45,256 nucleotides of DNA from Bacteroidota bacterium (GCA_003250475.1 QKGI01000043.1:1-45256); one strand, 5' to 3'. Shown: positions 6,718 through 15,714, counted from the stretch's first letter. Notes: generated by a model from the letters alone, not told the origin. Program-made: numbers and translations.

Positions 6718-7848
6718 CTATGATAATAATTTTAATATTGACTTTTTATCCGCACCGCATATACCCCGGTCAGTGATCAGGCCGGTGATCAGGCGGGCGG
6801 GTGTCACATCAAACCCGTAATTTACCGCATCCATATCCGGATGACAGATATAAACCTGTTGTTCTTCTTCATATAAAGACGAAGGATTGGCATTTTTCGC
6901 CTGCGTCTCATTTATGTTCTTTGGCATGCCTGCAATAACCCTCACCTCATCTGCGTCACGCTCCTCGATCTCTATCTGCCCGGGACTATCAATGCTCATG
7001 TCAAATGTCGATACCGGGAATGCCGAATAAAACGGCACGCCGTTGTCATAAGCCGCCAGCGCCTTAAGGTAGGTGCCTATCTTGTTGGCCACGTCTCCTG
7101 ATGCTGTCGCCCTGTCGCACCCGACAATGGCGATGTCGACCAGTCCCTGCTGCATAAGGTGGCCACCGGCGTTATCCGTCACCAGCGTACACGGTACCCC
7201 GTGGTTTGTCAGCTCCCAGGCGGTGAGCCTGCTGCCCTGGTTGCGCGGCCTCGTCTCATCAATCCACACATGTACCCTGATGCCCTGGTCGTGAGCCAGG
7301 TAAACCGGAGCCAGGGCGGTGCCATAATCGACACACGCCAGCCACCCCGCGTTGCAGTGAGTGAGTATATTAACAACGCCACCACCCTTTTTTCGCATTA
7401 TCTCCTCAATGAGTGACAACCCGTGAACTCCTATACTGCGGCTTCTCTCCGCTTCCATGTCGCAGAGAGCCCTGGCGGACCTTTTCATAACCTCCGCATC
7501 AGCATTTTTGTTAAGGACGTCTGTCATATAATCTACTGCCCAGGCGAGATTGACAGCCGTAGGCCTTGTTGCCTTAAGCCTGGCAGCATCATTCATCACC
7601 GCTGAATAAACATCGCTTTCCGGGCTATGTTCAAGAAAGGAGAGAAAGACACCCCAGGCTGCCGCAGCACCTATGAGAGGAGCTCCCCTTACAGCCATGC
7701 CGCTGATAGCATCACACACCTCCCCGGCGCTCCTGAGTGTCATCACTTCAAGGGAAAAGGGAAGCGCCCGCTGATCAATCACATGAACTGAACGTGGATC
7801 TTCATCGTCATTCCAGATGCTCCTGTATTCTGTGTCCCCAACCTTCAT
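6718..7848 (-). CDS. mtnA: S-methyl-5-thioribose-1-phosphate isomerase
   Basis: A 376-residue aldose-ketose isomerase of the methionine salvage pathway, converting methylthioribose 1-phosphate to methylthioribulose 1-phosphate in the cytoplasm. It is related to eIF2B subunits. Signatures: RGAP at 54-57, the catalytic cysteine Cys165 in THCN, ETRPRNQG at 198-205, and the catalytic aspartate Asp245 in GCDR followed by GDVANKIGTY. Length is normal for MtnA (about 350-375). It is followed at once by a class II aldolase relative, as in MTA salvage and DHAP-shunt operons. MTA phosphorylase or MTR kinase is not in this window. Confidence 0.93.
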   Translation of the reverse strand: MKVGDTEYRSIWNDDEDPRSVHVIDQRALPFSLEVMTLRSAGEVCDAISGMAVRGAPLIGAAAAWGVFLSFLEHSPESDVYSAVMNDAARLKATRPTAVNLAWAVDYMTDVLNKNADAEVMKRSARALCDMEAERSRSIGVHGLSLIEEIMRKKGGGVVNILTHCNAGWLACVDYGTALAPVYLAHDQGIRVHVWIDETRPRNQGSRLTAWELTNHGVPCTLVTDNAGGHLMQQGLVDIAIVGCDRATASGDVANKIGTYLKALAAYDNGVPFYSAFPVSTFDMSIDSPGQIEIEERDADEVRVIAGMPKNINETQAKNANPSSLYEEEQQVYICHPDMDAVNYGFDVTPARLITGLITDRGICGADKKSILKLLS

Positions 7849-7970
7849 AATAAAACCACCCCACCGGATTTAATTCGTAAAATTAAAAATAATTACATGC
7901 ATTTTGGTAATCAGCCTGTTCACATATTTAACAAAACATTTTTTCGAATTTCCGACCCATTTGTTCTACA

Positions 7971-7986
7971 CAATTAGAATTAATTG
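7971..7986 (+). promoter_or_regulatory. Likely TetR operator
   Basis: CAATTA-GAAT-TAATTG, a perfect 6-bp inverted repeat directly upstream of the -7 box of the tetR gene at 8014. It is nearly the same as the palindrome before the paralogous tetR (5522-5535), which supports a shared recognition mode and autoregulation. Confidence 0.55.
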
Positions 7987-7988
7987 AT

Positions 7989-7996
7989 TATCTTTG
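7989..7996 (+). promoter_or_regulatory. -7 promoter box of the tetR gene
   Basis: TATCTTTG matches TAnnTTTG and lies 17 bases before the ATG at 8014. The nearest TTG upstream is 25 bases away, too far for a standard -33 element, so the full promoter is uncertain. Confidence 0.45.
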
Positions 7997-8013
7997 TGTA
8001 AGATTAAAATGTA

Positions 8014-8598
8014 ATGGTAGACAAGGAAGAATACAGGACGAGGATAATTCTGACAGCCAGCAAGATCTTCAGTCATTACGGCTTCAGGAAGACCACGATG
8101 GAGGAGATTTCGAGGGCGCTGAAAAAGGGAAAGAGCTCCATTTACTATTATTTCGGCAGCAAGGAGGAGATTTTTGAAGCGGTGGTGCTTTACGAGGCCA
8201 ACCAGCTGCGAATGAGACTGACAACAGCCATCAAGGAGGTGGAATCACCACCGGAAAAGCTCCGCAACTATATATATGTCAGAATGAAAGAGTTTGCCAA
8301 ACTCTCAAACTACTATAATGCCGTCTTCGACAAGAACCTTGATCATTATGATTTTGTCGAGAAGATCAGGTCGAGATACGACCGCGAGGAGCTTGCCATC
8401 CTTCGCCTTCTTGTCTATGTCGGCACCAGCAGGGGTGTCTTTGCCGCAAAGGACAGCGAGTATACCGCGATGGCTATACAGACAATGCTCAAGGGGATGG
8501 AGGTTCCGCTCTTCTGGCGTAAACGCGAAATAGACATTAATTCCAGGCTGGAGGCAATACTGAACCTTATATTCAACGGTATCATCAGGAAACCCTGA
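8014..8598 (+). CDS. TetR-family transcriptional regulator
   Basis: A 194-residue repressor-type protein. The DNA-binding region is residues about 8-55, with FRKTTMEEISRALKKGKSSI and YYFGSKEEIF. It is paralogous to the regulator at 4939-5517: both share the KEE(L/I)F segment, a YI(Y/M)VRM segment and a C-terminal KG(L/M)E(I/V)P motif. It is divergent from mtnA with about 165 bases between, and converges with lgt, with 6 bases between the stops. No structural gene is co-transcribed, so its targets may lie elsewhere or include the divergent mtnA operon. The operator-like palindrome at 7971-7986 suggests autoregulation. Confidence 0.88.
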   Translation: MVDKEEYRTRIILTASKIFSHYGFRKTTMEEISRALKKGKSSIYYYFGSKEEIFEAVVLYEANQLRMRLTTAIKEVESPPEKLRNYIYVRMKEFAKLSNYYNAVFDKNLDHYDFVEKIRSRYDREELAILRLLVYVGTSRGVFAAKDSEYTAMAIQTMLKGMEVPLFWRKREIDINSRLEAILNLIFNGIIRKP

Positions 8599-8604
8599 TG
8601 CTTC

Positions 8605-9420
8605 TCACCTCTTTTTTCCCGGGGCCACGGGAACCGGCTTTTTCCGGAAAGCCCATATAAGGATAGCCACTCCTGCAAGAACCAGCGGGATACTGAGCCA
8701 CTGTCCCATATTAAGTTTCATCCCGGCTTCGAAGCCAACCTGGTCCTCTTTGATAAACTCCACGAAGAACCTGGAGCCGAACACCATGATCAGGAAAATG
8801 CCGAACAGAAGCCCGGGTCTTTGCTTACCCTTTGTTTTCCAGTATATTCTCATCAATATCCCGAAGGTGATCAGGTATGCCAGCGATTCATAAATCTGGG
8901 TCGGGTGTTTTGGTGCTGTCTCACCATTACGGAGGAAAACGAATCCCCATGGAAGGGTTGTCTCCACGCCGTAAATCTCCGAATTCATCAGGTTGCCCAG
9001 GCGTATCAGCACACCTGCCAGTGCCACTACTATCACTACCCGGTCAATGGCCCATATGAAAGGCTTTTTCTCTTTCCTGACGAAGAGCCACAGTGCCAGA
9101 AGTATGCCTATGGCAGCGCCGTGGCTGGCAAGCCCGCCATGCCATATCTTTAGTATCTCCACCGGTCTCGCCAGGTAGTATGACGGTTCGTAGAACAGGC
9201 AGTGCCCGAGCCTCGCGCCAACGATGGTTCCGATGGCAACATATACTGTCAGCCTGTCAAGAGTTGCTTCACCAAACCCCTCGTTCCTGAAGATCTTCTT
9301 CATTATGTAATACCCGAAGACAAACCCGGAGGCAAAAAGCAGACCGTACCATCTAACGGCAAAGTTTCCGATCCGGAATATCTCCGGATCAACATTCCAC
9401 GGAATTATCTGATGTACCAT
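8605..9420 (-). CDS. lgt: Prolipoprotein diacylglyceryl transferase
   Basis: A 271-residue polytopic inner-membrane enzyme that attaches diacylglycerol from phosphatidylglycerol to the lipobox cysteine of prolipoproteins, the first step of lipoprotein maturation. Seven hydrophobic segments are visible. The HGGLASHG segment at 94-101 carries the essential histidine. The Lgt signature region around RLGNLMNSEIYG (140-151) and the HPTQIYE segment (172-178) are intact. Length is normal. The window encodes several substrates for it, with lipoboxes at 2631, 9547, 31019, 36744 and 42324. It is divergent from the Ig-like lipoprotein gene. Confidence 0.96.
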   Translation of the reverse strand: MVHQIIPWNVDPEIFRIGNFAVRWYGLLFASGFVFGYYIMKKIFRNEGFGEATLDRLTVYVAIGTIVGARLGHCLFYEPSYYLARPVEILKIWHGGLASHGAAIGILLALWLFVRKEKKPFIWAIDRVVIVVALAGVLIRLGNLMNSEIYGVETTLPWGFVFLRNGETAPKHPTQIYESLAYLITFGILMRIYWKTKGKQRPGLLFGIFLIMVFGSRFFVEFIKEDQVGFEAGMKLNMGQWLSIPLVLAGVAILIWAFRKKPVPVAPGKKR

Positions 9421-9439
9421 AGGAATTCAGTTTGAGCTA

Positions 9440-9447
9440 CAAATTTA
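9440..9447 (-). promoter_or_regulatory. Possible -7 box for lgt
   Basis: Minus strand TAAATTTG, about 20 bases before the lgt start codon. No TTG is found at the standard distance, so only the -7 element is supported. Confidence 0.35.
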
Positions 9448-9546
9448 TATAAAAAAGCAACAGGGTAGGCTATCCGGCGTTAACGCGATTACCAGAACTT
9501 CCTGCAGGCAGCAGAATTAATGAAATTTGATGTAAGTTTGCATACA

Positions 9547-11346
9547 ATGGACAGGCGCAGATACATATCGGGCAGGCTGGGCATAACGGCCCTGATGATA
9601 CTCTTCATTTTGTCATGTGCCAAGATAAGTGCCCCGTCAGGGGGCCCGAAAGATGTTGATCCTCCGGTCATTCTTAAGAGCCAGCCGGAAAACAGTTCGA
9701 CAATGTTCTCAAGCAAATCGTTTGTGGTAACCTTCAACGAATATGTCGTTCTTGACCGTGTAACGGAAAAGTTTATGGTGTCGCCACCGCTGGCAGAAAA
9801 GCCCGAGGTAGTACTCAAGGGTAAGAGCCTGCATGTTACATGGGAAGACGAGCTGGCCGACAGCACTACATATACTTTTTATTTTCAGGATGCCATACGC
9901 GACAACAACGAGGGAAACCCTATCCCCAATTACCAGTATGTGTTCTCCACCGGACCCGTGCTTGACTCTCTCTCGCTTACCGGCAACGTCTTCAACGCTT
10001 CCGATCTTGAGGTCGTTGACGATATCACGGTAATGATGTATTCGAACCTGTCGGATACGGCACCCCGTACTGTGTTGCCTGCCTATATCTCACGGCCTGA
10101 TCCCTCCGGCGGCTTCATGATAAACAATATGAGGCCCGGCAGTTACCGGCTGTATGCTCTCAGGGACCTCAACGGTAATAGCCGGTACGATCTTGATGAT
10201 GAGACATTTGCCTTTTGCGATTCAGTAATTGTTGTTACGCCCGCTGAGAATTATCTGGTATTTCCTGACACGGTGAAATACAAACCCGCCGGTGCCGCCG
10301 AGACAACAAAGCCAGACCTCTTTATTTTCGGGCAGTACCGCCTTTATGCTTTCCAGCAGGAATCAAAGAAACAATACCTTAAATTCACCGAGAGAAAGAA
10401 TTCGTGGTCATTTGGGTTTGGCCTCGCGGTTCCGTCCGACAGCGGGCAGGTCTCCCTGGCTATTACCGATGCTGACACAGCCTCATGGTATTTGGAACAT
10501 AATGTGGCCAGGGACTCTTTCATGGTCTGGATAACCAATCCCGCAGTATACGACCGGGATCTTATAGAAGCCATCCTCACATACCCCTTTACTGACAGTA
10601 CCGGTGCCGTGACAGAGCGGATCGACACCATCAATCTCAGGTATCAGAAGCCCGCTCCACCCAGGGGAGGACCGGTAAAGACCCCTCCGCTGACACTCAC
10701 GACAAACGCCAGCGGGAGACAGAGGCCGGGAACCACCCTGTACTTCCTGTCGGCCACACCCCTGGCTGACCCCGACACCTCTCTTATAACGCTCATACAA
10801 ACCGTTGATACTGTAAAAACGAAGCTGGAGTACGGGTTTACGAGGGACACAACAACTGAGCGGCGGCTGTTCATGAAAGCAGCAGTTGCCCCGGGCGGAT
10901 CCTATTCCCTGACATGCAGGGCAGGAGCTTTTAAAGACATTTTCGGCAATGCCACCGATTCCACGCTCTACAGGTTTTCTATCGCCACGGAGGAGGACTA
11001 CGGAAGCATCAAGACAAGGCTGACCGGCTATGAGGGGGATGTCATCATACAACTGATGGCTGACAAGGAAAAGATTGTGAGAGAGGCTTATGTAACCTGT
11101 CCCGGCGAGGTCACATTCCCGCTGCTGGACAAAGGACGCTACAGGCTTAAGGCTATATATGACCTCGACTCAAACAGGGTATGGACTACCGGTGACTACA
11201 ATACAGGAAGGAACCCGGAGCCTGTATCTTACTATCCGGCAGAGCTCGAGGTAAAGATTAACTGGGCATTGGAGCAGGACTGGGATCTGGGGGTAAAATA
11301 CCTGAAGGATGTCTCGGTCAGGAACAAACCCGTGACAAAGAGATAG
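9547..11346 (+). CDS. Lipoprotein with bacterial Ig-like (Big_5/SbsA-type) domain
   Basis: About 599 residues from the ATG at 9547. An in-frame ATG at 9520 would add nine residues, but the later start gives a better signal peptide: MDRRRY, a hydrophobic stretch and the lipobox LSC with cysteine 24. The first mature domain (PPVILKSQPENSSTMF through YVFSTG) has the pattern of the Ig-like domain found in Bacteroidota surface lipoproteins, with its typical E/YVVLDRV and SPPL segments. Later parts are beta-rich, with a GSYRLYALRDLNGN segment and a near C-terminal GRYRLKAIYDLDSNRVW segment. Both resemble carboxypeptidase-regulatory-like strands. It is probably surface exposed. It ends 4 bases before the GH125 gene, so they share a transcript. 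Confidence 0.82.
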   Translation: MDRRRYISGRLGITALMILFILSCAKISAPSGGPKDVDPPVILKSQPENSSTMFSSKSFVVTFNEYVVLDRVTEKFMVSPPLAEKPEVVLKGKSLHVTWEDELADSTTYTFYFQDAIRDNNEGNPIPNYQYVFSTGPVLDSLSLTGNVFNASDLEVVDDITVMMYSNLSDTAPRTVLPAYISRPDPSGGFMINNMRPGSYRLYALRDLNGNSRYDLDDETFAFCDSVIVVTPAENYLVFPDTVKYKPAGAAETTKPDLFIFGQYRLYAFQQESKKQYLKFTERKNSWSFGFGLAVPSDSGQVSLAITDADTASWYLEHNVARDSFMVWITNPAVYDRDLIEAILTYPFTDSTGAVTERIDTINLRYQKPAPPRGGPVKTPPLTLTTNASGRQRPGTTLYFLSATPLADPDTSLITLIQTVDTVKTKLEYGFTRDTTTERRLFMKAAVAPGGSYSLTCRAGAFKDIFGNATDSTLYRFSIATEEDYGSIKTRLTGYEGDVIIQLMADKEKIVREAYVTCPGEVTFPLLDKGRYRLKAIYDLDSNRVWTTGDYNTGRNPEPVSYYPAELEVKINWALEQDWDLGVKYLKDVSVRNKPVTKR

Positions 11347-11350
11347 AATC

Positions 11351-12778
11351 ATGTCTGACCGCAGGAGATTCATAAAGAACACAATGGTTGCCGGCGCAGC
11401 GCTCTCTGCAGGCCTGCCGGCTTTCTCCGCGGCGGCCGGGGAACAGTGGCCGTCAAGAAGGCCTGCACCGCGGGTGCGCAGGTTCCGAAGCAAGGCAGTG
11501 GAAGAGGCAATAAAAGAGGTAGAGTCATTCCTGGGTAAAAACGAGCTCTCATGGCTCTTTGCCAATTGTTTTCCCAATACTCTCGATACAACCGTCAGCC
11601 TTACTGAAAAGGATGGCAAACCCGACACTTTTGTCATTACCGGTGATATCAATGCCATGTGGCTCAGGGATTCAACCGCACAGGTATGGCCCTATATATC
11701 ACTTACTGCAGGAGACCCGGGCCTCAGGGACCTGATTGCCGGGGTGATAAACAGGCAGGTCAGGTGTATTCATATCGATCCCTATGCCAATGCCTTCAAT
11801 GACGGTCCCGGGCAGAGTGAATGGATGAGCGACCTCACCGACATGAAGCCTGAGCTGCATGAACGTAAGTGGGAGATAGATTCGCTTTGCTATCCCGTCA
11901 GGCTGGCTCACGGCTACTGGAAGGCCACGGGTGACACCTCTGTCTTTGATGCCGGATGGATGTCGGCAATGAGACTTGTCATTAAGACCTTCAGGGAGCA
12001 ACAGCGAAAGGAAGACCGGGGACCATATCATTTTCAGAGGGTGACCGGGTGGCAGACCGACACCGTTGCGGGAGGAGGATATGGCAATCCGGTTAATCCG
12101 GTAGGACTGATCGTCTCTATCTTCCGGCCTTCGGATGATGCAACCATCTGGCCCTTCCTGGTGCCGTCAAACTACTTTGCCGTCATGTCTCTCCGTCAGA
12201 TAGCAGAGATAGCAACGACGGTTTACGGTGATGTGAAGATGGCTGCTGATGCCACCTCCCTTGCCGATGAGGTCGATGCGGCACTGGCAGGATATGCAAG
12301 AGCCGTTCACCCGGAGCACGGGGAGATAATCCCCTATGAGACTGACGGATATTACAATTATAATTTCATGGATGATGCCAACGTGCCCAGCCTGCTGAGT
12401 ATGCCATACCTGGGCACCATTGATCGCAATGACCCGCTCTACAGGCGCACCAGGAGTTTCGTCCTCGGCAGGAGCAATCCTTATTATTTCTCGGGCATCG
12501 CCGGCCACGGGGTGGGAAGCCCCCATACCGGGATAAACCGCATATGGCCGATCTCAATCACTATGAGAGCCCTTACCGCGATAAGCGACTATGATATCGT
12601 TTCATCACTCAGGATGCTGAAGAACACACATGCCGGTACAGGCTTCATGCATGAGTCATTCATGAAAGATGACCCCACAAAATATACAAGGAAGTGGTTT
12701 GCCTGGGCAAACACATTATTTGGTGAACTGGTGCTGGAGACTTTCAGAACCAGGCCTGAATTGCTGAAAGAAATTTAA
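11351..12778 (+). CDS. GH125 exo-alpha-1,6-mannosidase, Tat exported
   Basis: A 475-residue metal-independent glycoside hydrolase family 125 protein. Family members release non-reducing-end alpha-1,6-linked mannose from N-glycan-type or yeast mannans. The N-terminus DRRRFIKNTMVAGAALSAG is a twin-arginine signal, so it is exported folded to the periplasm or outer surface. The motif MWLRDST (103-109, Asp107) and the late MHESF segment (Glu435) are strongly conserved family positions. They are likely substrate or catalytic carboxylates, though I assign them by resemblance. The ROK kinase gene follows after 11 bases. In this context mannose is the likely released sugar. Confidence 0.9.
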   Translation: MSDRRRFIKNTMVAGAALSAGLPAFSAAAGEQWPSRRPAPRVRRFRSKAVEEAIKEVESFLGKNELSWLFANCFPNTLDTTVSLTEKDGKPDTFVITGDINAMWLRDSTAQVWPYISLTAGDPGLRDLIAGVINRQVRCIHIDPYANAFNDGPGQSEWMSDLTDMKPELHERKWEIDSLCYPVRLAHGYWKATGDTSVFDAGWMSAMRLVIKTFREQQRKEDRGPYHFQRVTGWQTDTVAGGGYGNPVNPVGLIVSIFRPSDDATIWPFLVPSNYFAVMSLRQIAEIATTVYGDVKMAADATSLADEVDAALAGYARAVHPEHGEIIPYETDGYYNYNFMDDANVPSLLSMPYLGTIDRNDPLYRRTRSFVLGRSNPYYFSGIAGHGVGSPHTGINRIWPISITMRALTAISDYDIVSSLRMLKNTHAGTGFMHESFMKDDPTKYTRKWFAWANTLFGELVLETFRTRPELLKEI

Positions 12779-12789
12779 AAGGAGAAGAA

Positions 12790-13743
12790 ATGAAAGAAGT
12801 TGTAGCCGGAGTTGATATAGGAGGAACAAACACCATCATCGGACTCGTTGATGCCAGGGGAGAGATTCACGCTGAAGGCAGGCTCTCCACTCCCGAATAT
12901 GCGTTTGCTGACGACTTTGTCAAAGCCCTTGACCAGAAGCTTAAGGAGATGATCTCCCGTCACGATGACCTGAAGCTGACAGGTATAGGCATAGGGGCGC
13001 CAAACGCCAACTTCAACAAAGGCACCATCGAGCTGGCGCCCAACCTCAGGTGGAAGGGGATTATACCTCTCGTGAAACTTACCGAGCGGTGCACCGGACT
13101 GAAGACAAGGATAACCAACGATGCCAATGCTGCCGCCCTGGGAGAAATGATATTCGGAGAAGCAAAAGGGATCAAGCACTTTATTATTCTTACCCTGGGT
13201 ACAGGACTGGGTAGCGGTATCGTCGTTGACGGGGAGGTGGTCTACGGCCATACGGGCTTTGCCGGTGAACTGGGGCATATGACCGTTGCCGAGGGAGGAA
13301 GGGTCTGCGGCTGCGGCCGCCGCGGCTGCCTTGAGACCTATGCTTCCGCAACCGGACTGGTCCGTACTGTCCTGGCGCTTCTCAGCGACAGCCGCGAGGA
13401 GAGCGTGATGCGTGATCTCAAAAGCAGCGAAATCACCTCACGCAGAGTAGCCGAAGCCGCGGCGGCAGGCGATCCTGTAGCCATGGAAGCCATGGACAGG
13501 ACAGCTCATATGATCGCCCTTGGAATAGCCAACGCCGTTACCTTCTCAAGCCCCGAGGTAATCTACCTGTTCGGCGGACTGGCACTGGCAGGAGATGCCC
13601 TGTTCATACCGGTGAGAAAATATGCCGACGAACTTGTACAGCCTGTTTTCAGAGGAACATTCAGCATAATGCCGTCAGGACTGCCTGAAGCACAGGCAGC
13701 CATCCTGGGCGCCTCAGCACTGATCTGGAAAGAAGCAAAATAA
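12790..13743 (+). CDS. ROK-family sugar kinase (paralog 1)
   Basis: A 317-residue cytoplasmic ROK kinase, expected to phosphorylate a hexose such as glucose, mannose, glucosamine or N-acetylmannosamine at O6 using ATP. DIGGTNT at 9-15 is the phosphate loop. NDAN with Asp111 is the catalytic base region. The zinc-site set is ELGH at 160-163 and CGCGRRGC at 173-180. An AAGGAG Shine-Dalgarno-like run at 12779-12784 precedes the ATG, which is unusual for this phylum. It follows the mannosidase by 11 bases. No helix-turn-helix is present, so it is a kinase and not an NagC-type repressor. A second ROK gene (17721-18701) is a close paralog. Confidence 0.9.
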   Translation: MKEVVAGVDIGGTNTIIGLVDARGEIHAEGRLSTPEYAFADDFVKALDQKLKEMISRHDDLKLTGIGIGAPNANFNKGTIELAPNLRWKGIIPLVKLTERCTGLKTRITNDANAAALGEMIFGEAKGIKHFIILTLGTGLGSGIVVDGEVVYGHTGFAGELGHMTVAEGGRVCGCGRRGCLETYASATGLVRTVLALLSDSREESVMRDLKSSEITSRRVAEAAAAGDPVAMEAMDRTAHMIALGIANAVTFSSPEVIYLFGGLALAGDALFIPVRKYADELVQPVFRGTFSIMPSGLPEAQAAILGASALIWKEAK

Positions 13744-13745
13744 AA

Positions 13746-13776
13746 TTGACGCTCTGAAAGCGTATTGATATCTTTG
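13746..13776 (+). promoter_or_regulatory. Promoter of the CBM9-like / PFK / deacetylase / SIS operon
   Basis: TTG at 13746-13748, 20 bases, then TATCTTTG at 13769-13776, matching the phylum consensus exactly. It starts 3 bases after the ROK stop and leaves a leader of about 40 bases before the ATG at 13823. Confidence 0.65.
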
Positions 13777-13822
13777 TGTCATACTTGTTCTTTTAGTTCA
13801 GAACTAAATAAAACCAAAACAG

Positions 13823-14476
13823 ATGCATACCATTGAGGTCAGCAAGCTTAGATCCGGCAGGGAGATCCCATCCATGGAGGAGGTCTCCGCACTGCTTGAC
13901 GAACAGGGAGACGGTCATCCCATCGAGACGATAAACTGGGAAAGTCACTTGTATAAACCTTCGGTAAGGTTCAATATGGCCTGGGGTGACCGGGAGATAT
14001 ATATCAAATATTATGTCAGGGAGGATCATGTAAAAGCGGAAAAAAGCCGTACCAACGAGATGGTCTGTGAGGACTCCTGTGTGGAATTTTTCGTTTCGCC
14101 ATCTGATGACGGTATATATTATAACTTTGAGTTTAACCCTATCGGCACCGGCCTGATGGGGGCTGGTCACGGGAGGGCCGACAGCGTCAGGGCTGACCCT
14201 GCTGTGGTTGAGGGCATCCGCAGGCTTACCTCGATGGGCGACAGGCCTTTTCCAGAGATAAGCGGTGATATCGGATGGTCACTTACCCTGGCTATCCCCC
14301 TTTCAGCATTTTTTCATCACCGGGTGGAAAACCTGGCCGGAAAAAGCTTCAGGGCCAACTTCTACAAGTGTGGCGACAGGCTGACTACTCCGCATTACGT
14401 GACGTGGAATCCTGTGGGTACAGAGAAGCCTGATTATCATCAGCCGGCCTTTTTCGGCATCCTGAAATTTATATAA
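13823..14476 (+). CDS. CBM9-like carbohydrate-binding protein without signal peptide
   Basis: A 217-residue protein resembling the 'carbohydrate-binding family 9-like' group. The recognisable pattern is a beta-sandwich with CVEFFVSPSDDGIYYNFEFN in the middle and a WNPVG segment near the C-terminus, where the family has its aromatic binding residues. It has no signal peptide, so it is apparently cytoplasmic, unlike enzyme-linked CBM9 modules. It may bind or sense an intracellular oligosaccharide, or be exported by an unrecognised route. It is the first gene after the promoter at 13746 and is followed by PFK after 21 bases. Confidence 0.75.
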   Translation: MHTIEVSKLRSGREIPSMEEVSALLDEQGDGHPIETINWESHLYKPSVRFNMAWGDREIYIKYYVREDHVKAEKSRTNEMVCEDSCVEFFVSPSDDGIYYNFEFNPIGTGLMGAGHGRADSVRADPAVVEGIRRLTSMGDRPFPEISGDIGWSLTLAIPLSAFFHHRVENLAGKSFRANFYKCGDRLTTPHYVTWNPVGTEKPDYHQPAFFGILKFI

Positions 14477-14497
14477 TAAACAATAAATGTATCATTT

Positions 14498-15703
14498 ATG
14501 ATAAAAGGCAATGCAGTCATCGGCCAGTCCGGCGGTCCGACATCTGTTATAAACTCCAGCCTGGCCGGAGTGGTTACCGCAGCCGGGACCTCGGACCTGA
14601 TATCGGGAATCTATGGGATGAACTACGGTATTGAGGGGCTCATGAACGAGTGGCTCTTCGATCTTGGCGCACAGCCTGATGACATTATCAGGGGCCTGCG
14701 CCATACTCCCTCTTCTGCTCTCGGTTCGTCACGCCACAAGCTGAAAGAGGAGGATTTCCCGCGGATCCTTTCCGTACTTGAGAAATATGACATCAGGTAT
14801 ATGTTCCTTATTGGCGGCAATGACACGATGGACACCATTCACAGGGTGGAGGCCTATTGCCGCAGTAAAGGATATGAGCTAACGGGAGTGGGTATACCCA
14901 AGACTGTTGACAATGATCTTTTCGGTACGGATCACACCCCGGGGTTTGCCTCGGCAGCCCGGTCAAATATACTCAACGTAATGCAGGCCGGCATACTGGC
15001 CCGCGACATGAAAAAGGTCGATCAGTTTGTGATATACCAGACCATCGGCCGTGATGCCGGCTGGCTTGCTGCAGCAACGGCGATGGCCAGGCGCGAAGAG
15101 GGAGACGCCCCCCACCTGATCTATACCCCCGAACATATCTTTGACAGGGACAGCTTCCTTGCCGACGTGGACCGGTGTATCAGGCGTCATGGCTGGGTGT
15201 CTGTGGTGTGTGGCGAAGGGGTGAAATATGCTGACGGAACCCCGGTCAGCGCCTCGGTGGTGAAAGATAAGTTCAGCAACACGGAGTTTGGTGCTATGGG
15301 AGGAGCCAGCGTGGCGGTAACTCTTCACGGCATGATCTCCTCGGAGTTCGGTATCAGAGGTGAGTTTCAGGTTCCGGAGTCGCTCATTATGAGCGATTTC
15401 GTCAGGGCGCTGCCCACAGATCTCGATGAAGCATGGCAGTGTGGCGTCGAGGCCGTACGGATGGCCGGGAGAGGCGAGACCGGGTACATGGTAACCATCG
15501 ACAGGATATCTGACGATCCTTATGAGATCCGCTATGGCAAGATACCCCTGGGAGAGGTTGCCATTGCCGCAAGACCTATGCCTGGTGAATATTTTAACGA
15601 AGCAGGAAACTTCGTCTCAGACGAATTCATTAGATATATGAAGCCCCTAACAGGTGAGCTTCCTGATTTTGTCAGGCTGAAAAAAGTGATGGTATTAAAA
15701 TAA
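14498..15703 (+). CDS. Diphosphate-dependent 6-phosphofructokinase
   Basis: A 401-residue cytoplasmic phosphofructokinase converting fructose 6-phosphate to fructose 1,6-bisphosphate. GQSGGPTSVIN at 9-19 is the N-terminal phosphate loop. GGNDTMDT at 106-113 carries an aspartate (Asp109) where ATP enzymes have glycine, the mark of PPi use. PKTVDND at 134-140 holds the lysine and catalytic aspartates. Length fits the long PPi-PFK clade. It sits between a carbohydrate-binding protein and a PIG-L deacetylase in the same operon, so it probably receives fructose 6-phosphate made by the SIS protein two genes on. A related sugar phosphate such as sedoheptulose 7-phosphate is a possible alternative substrate. 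Confidence 0.9.
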   Translation: MIKGNAVIGQSGGPTSVINSSLAGVVTAAGTSDLISGIYGMNYGIEGLMNEWLFDLGAQPDDIIRGLRHTPSSALGSSRHKLKEEDFPRILSVLEKYDIRYMFLIGGNDTMDTIHRVEAYCRSKGYELTGVGIPKTVDNDLFGTDHTPGFASAARSNILNVMQAGILARDMKKVDQFVIYQTIGRDAGWLAAATAMARREEGDAPHLIYTPEHIFDRDSFLADVDRCIRRHGWVSVVCGEGVKYADGTPVSASVVKDKFSNTEFGAMGGASVAVTLHGMISSEFGIRGEFQVPESLIMSDFVRALPTDLDEAWQCGVEAVRMAGRGETGYMVTIDRISDDPYEIRYGKIPLGEVAIAARPMPGEYFNEAGNFVSDEFIRYMKPLTGELPDFVRLKKVMVLK

Positions 15704-15714
15704 AACGAAATAAT

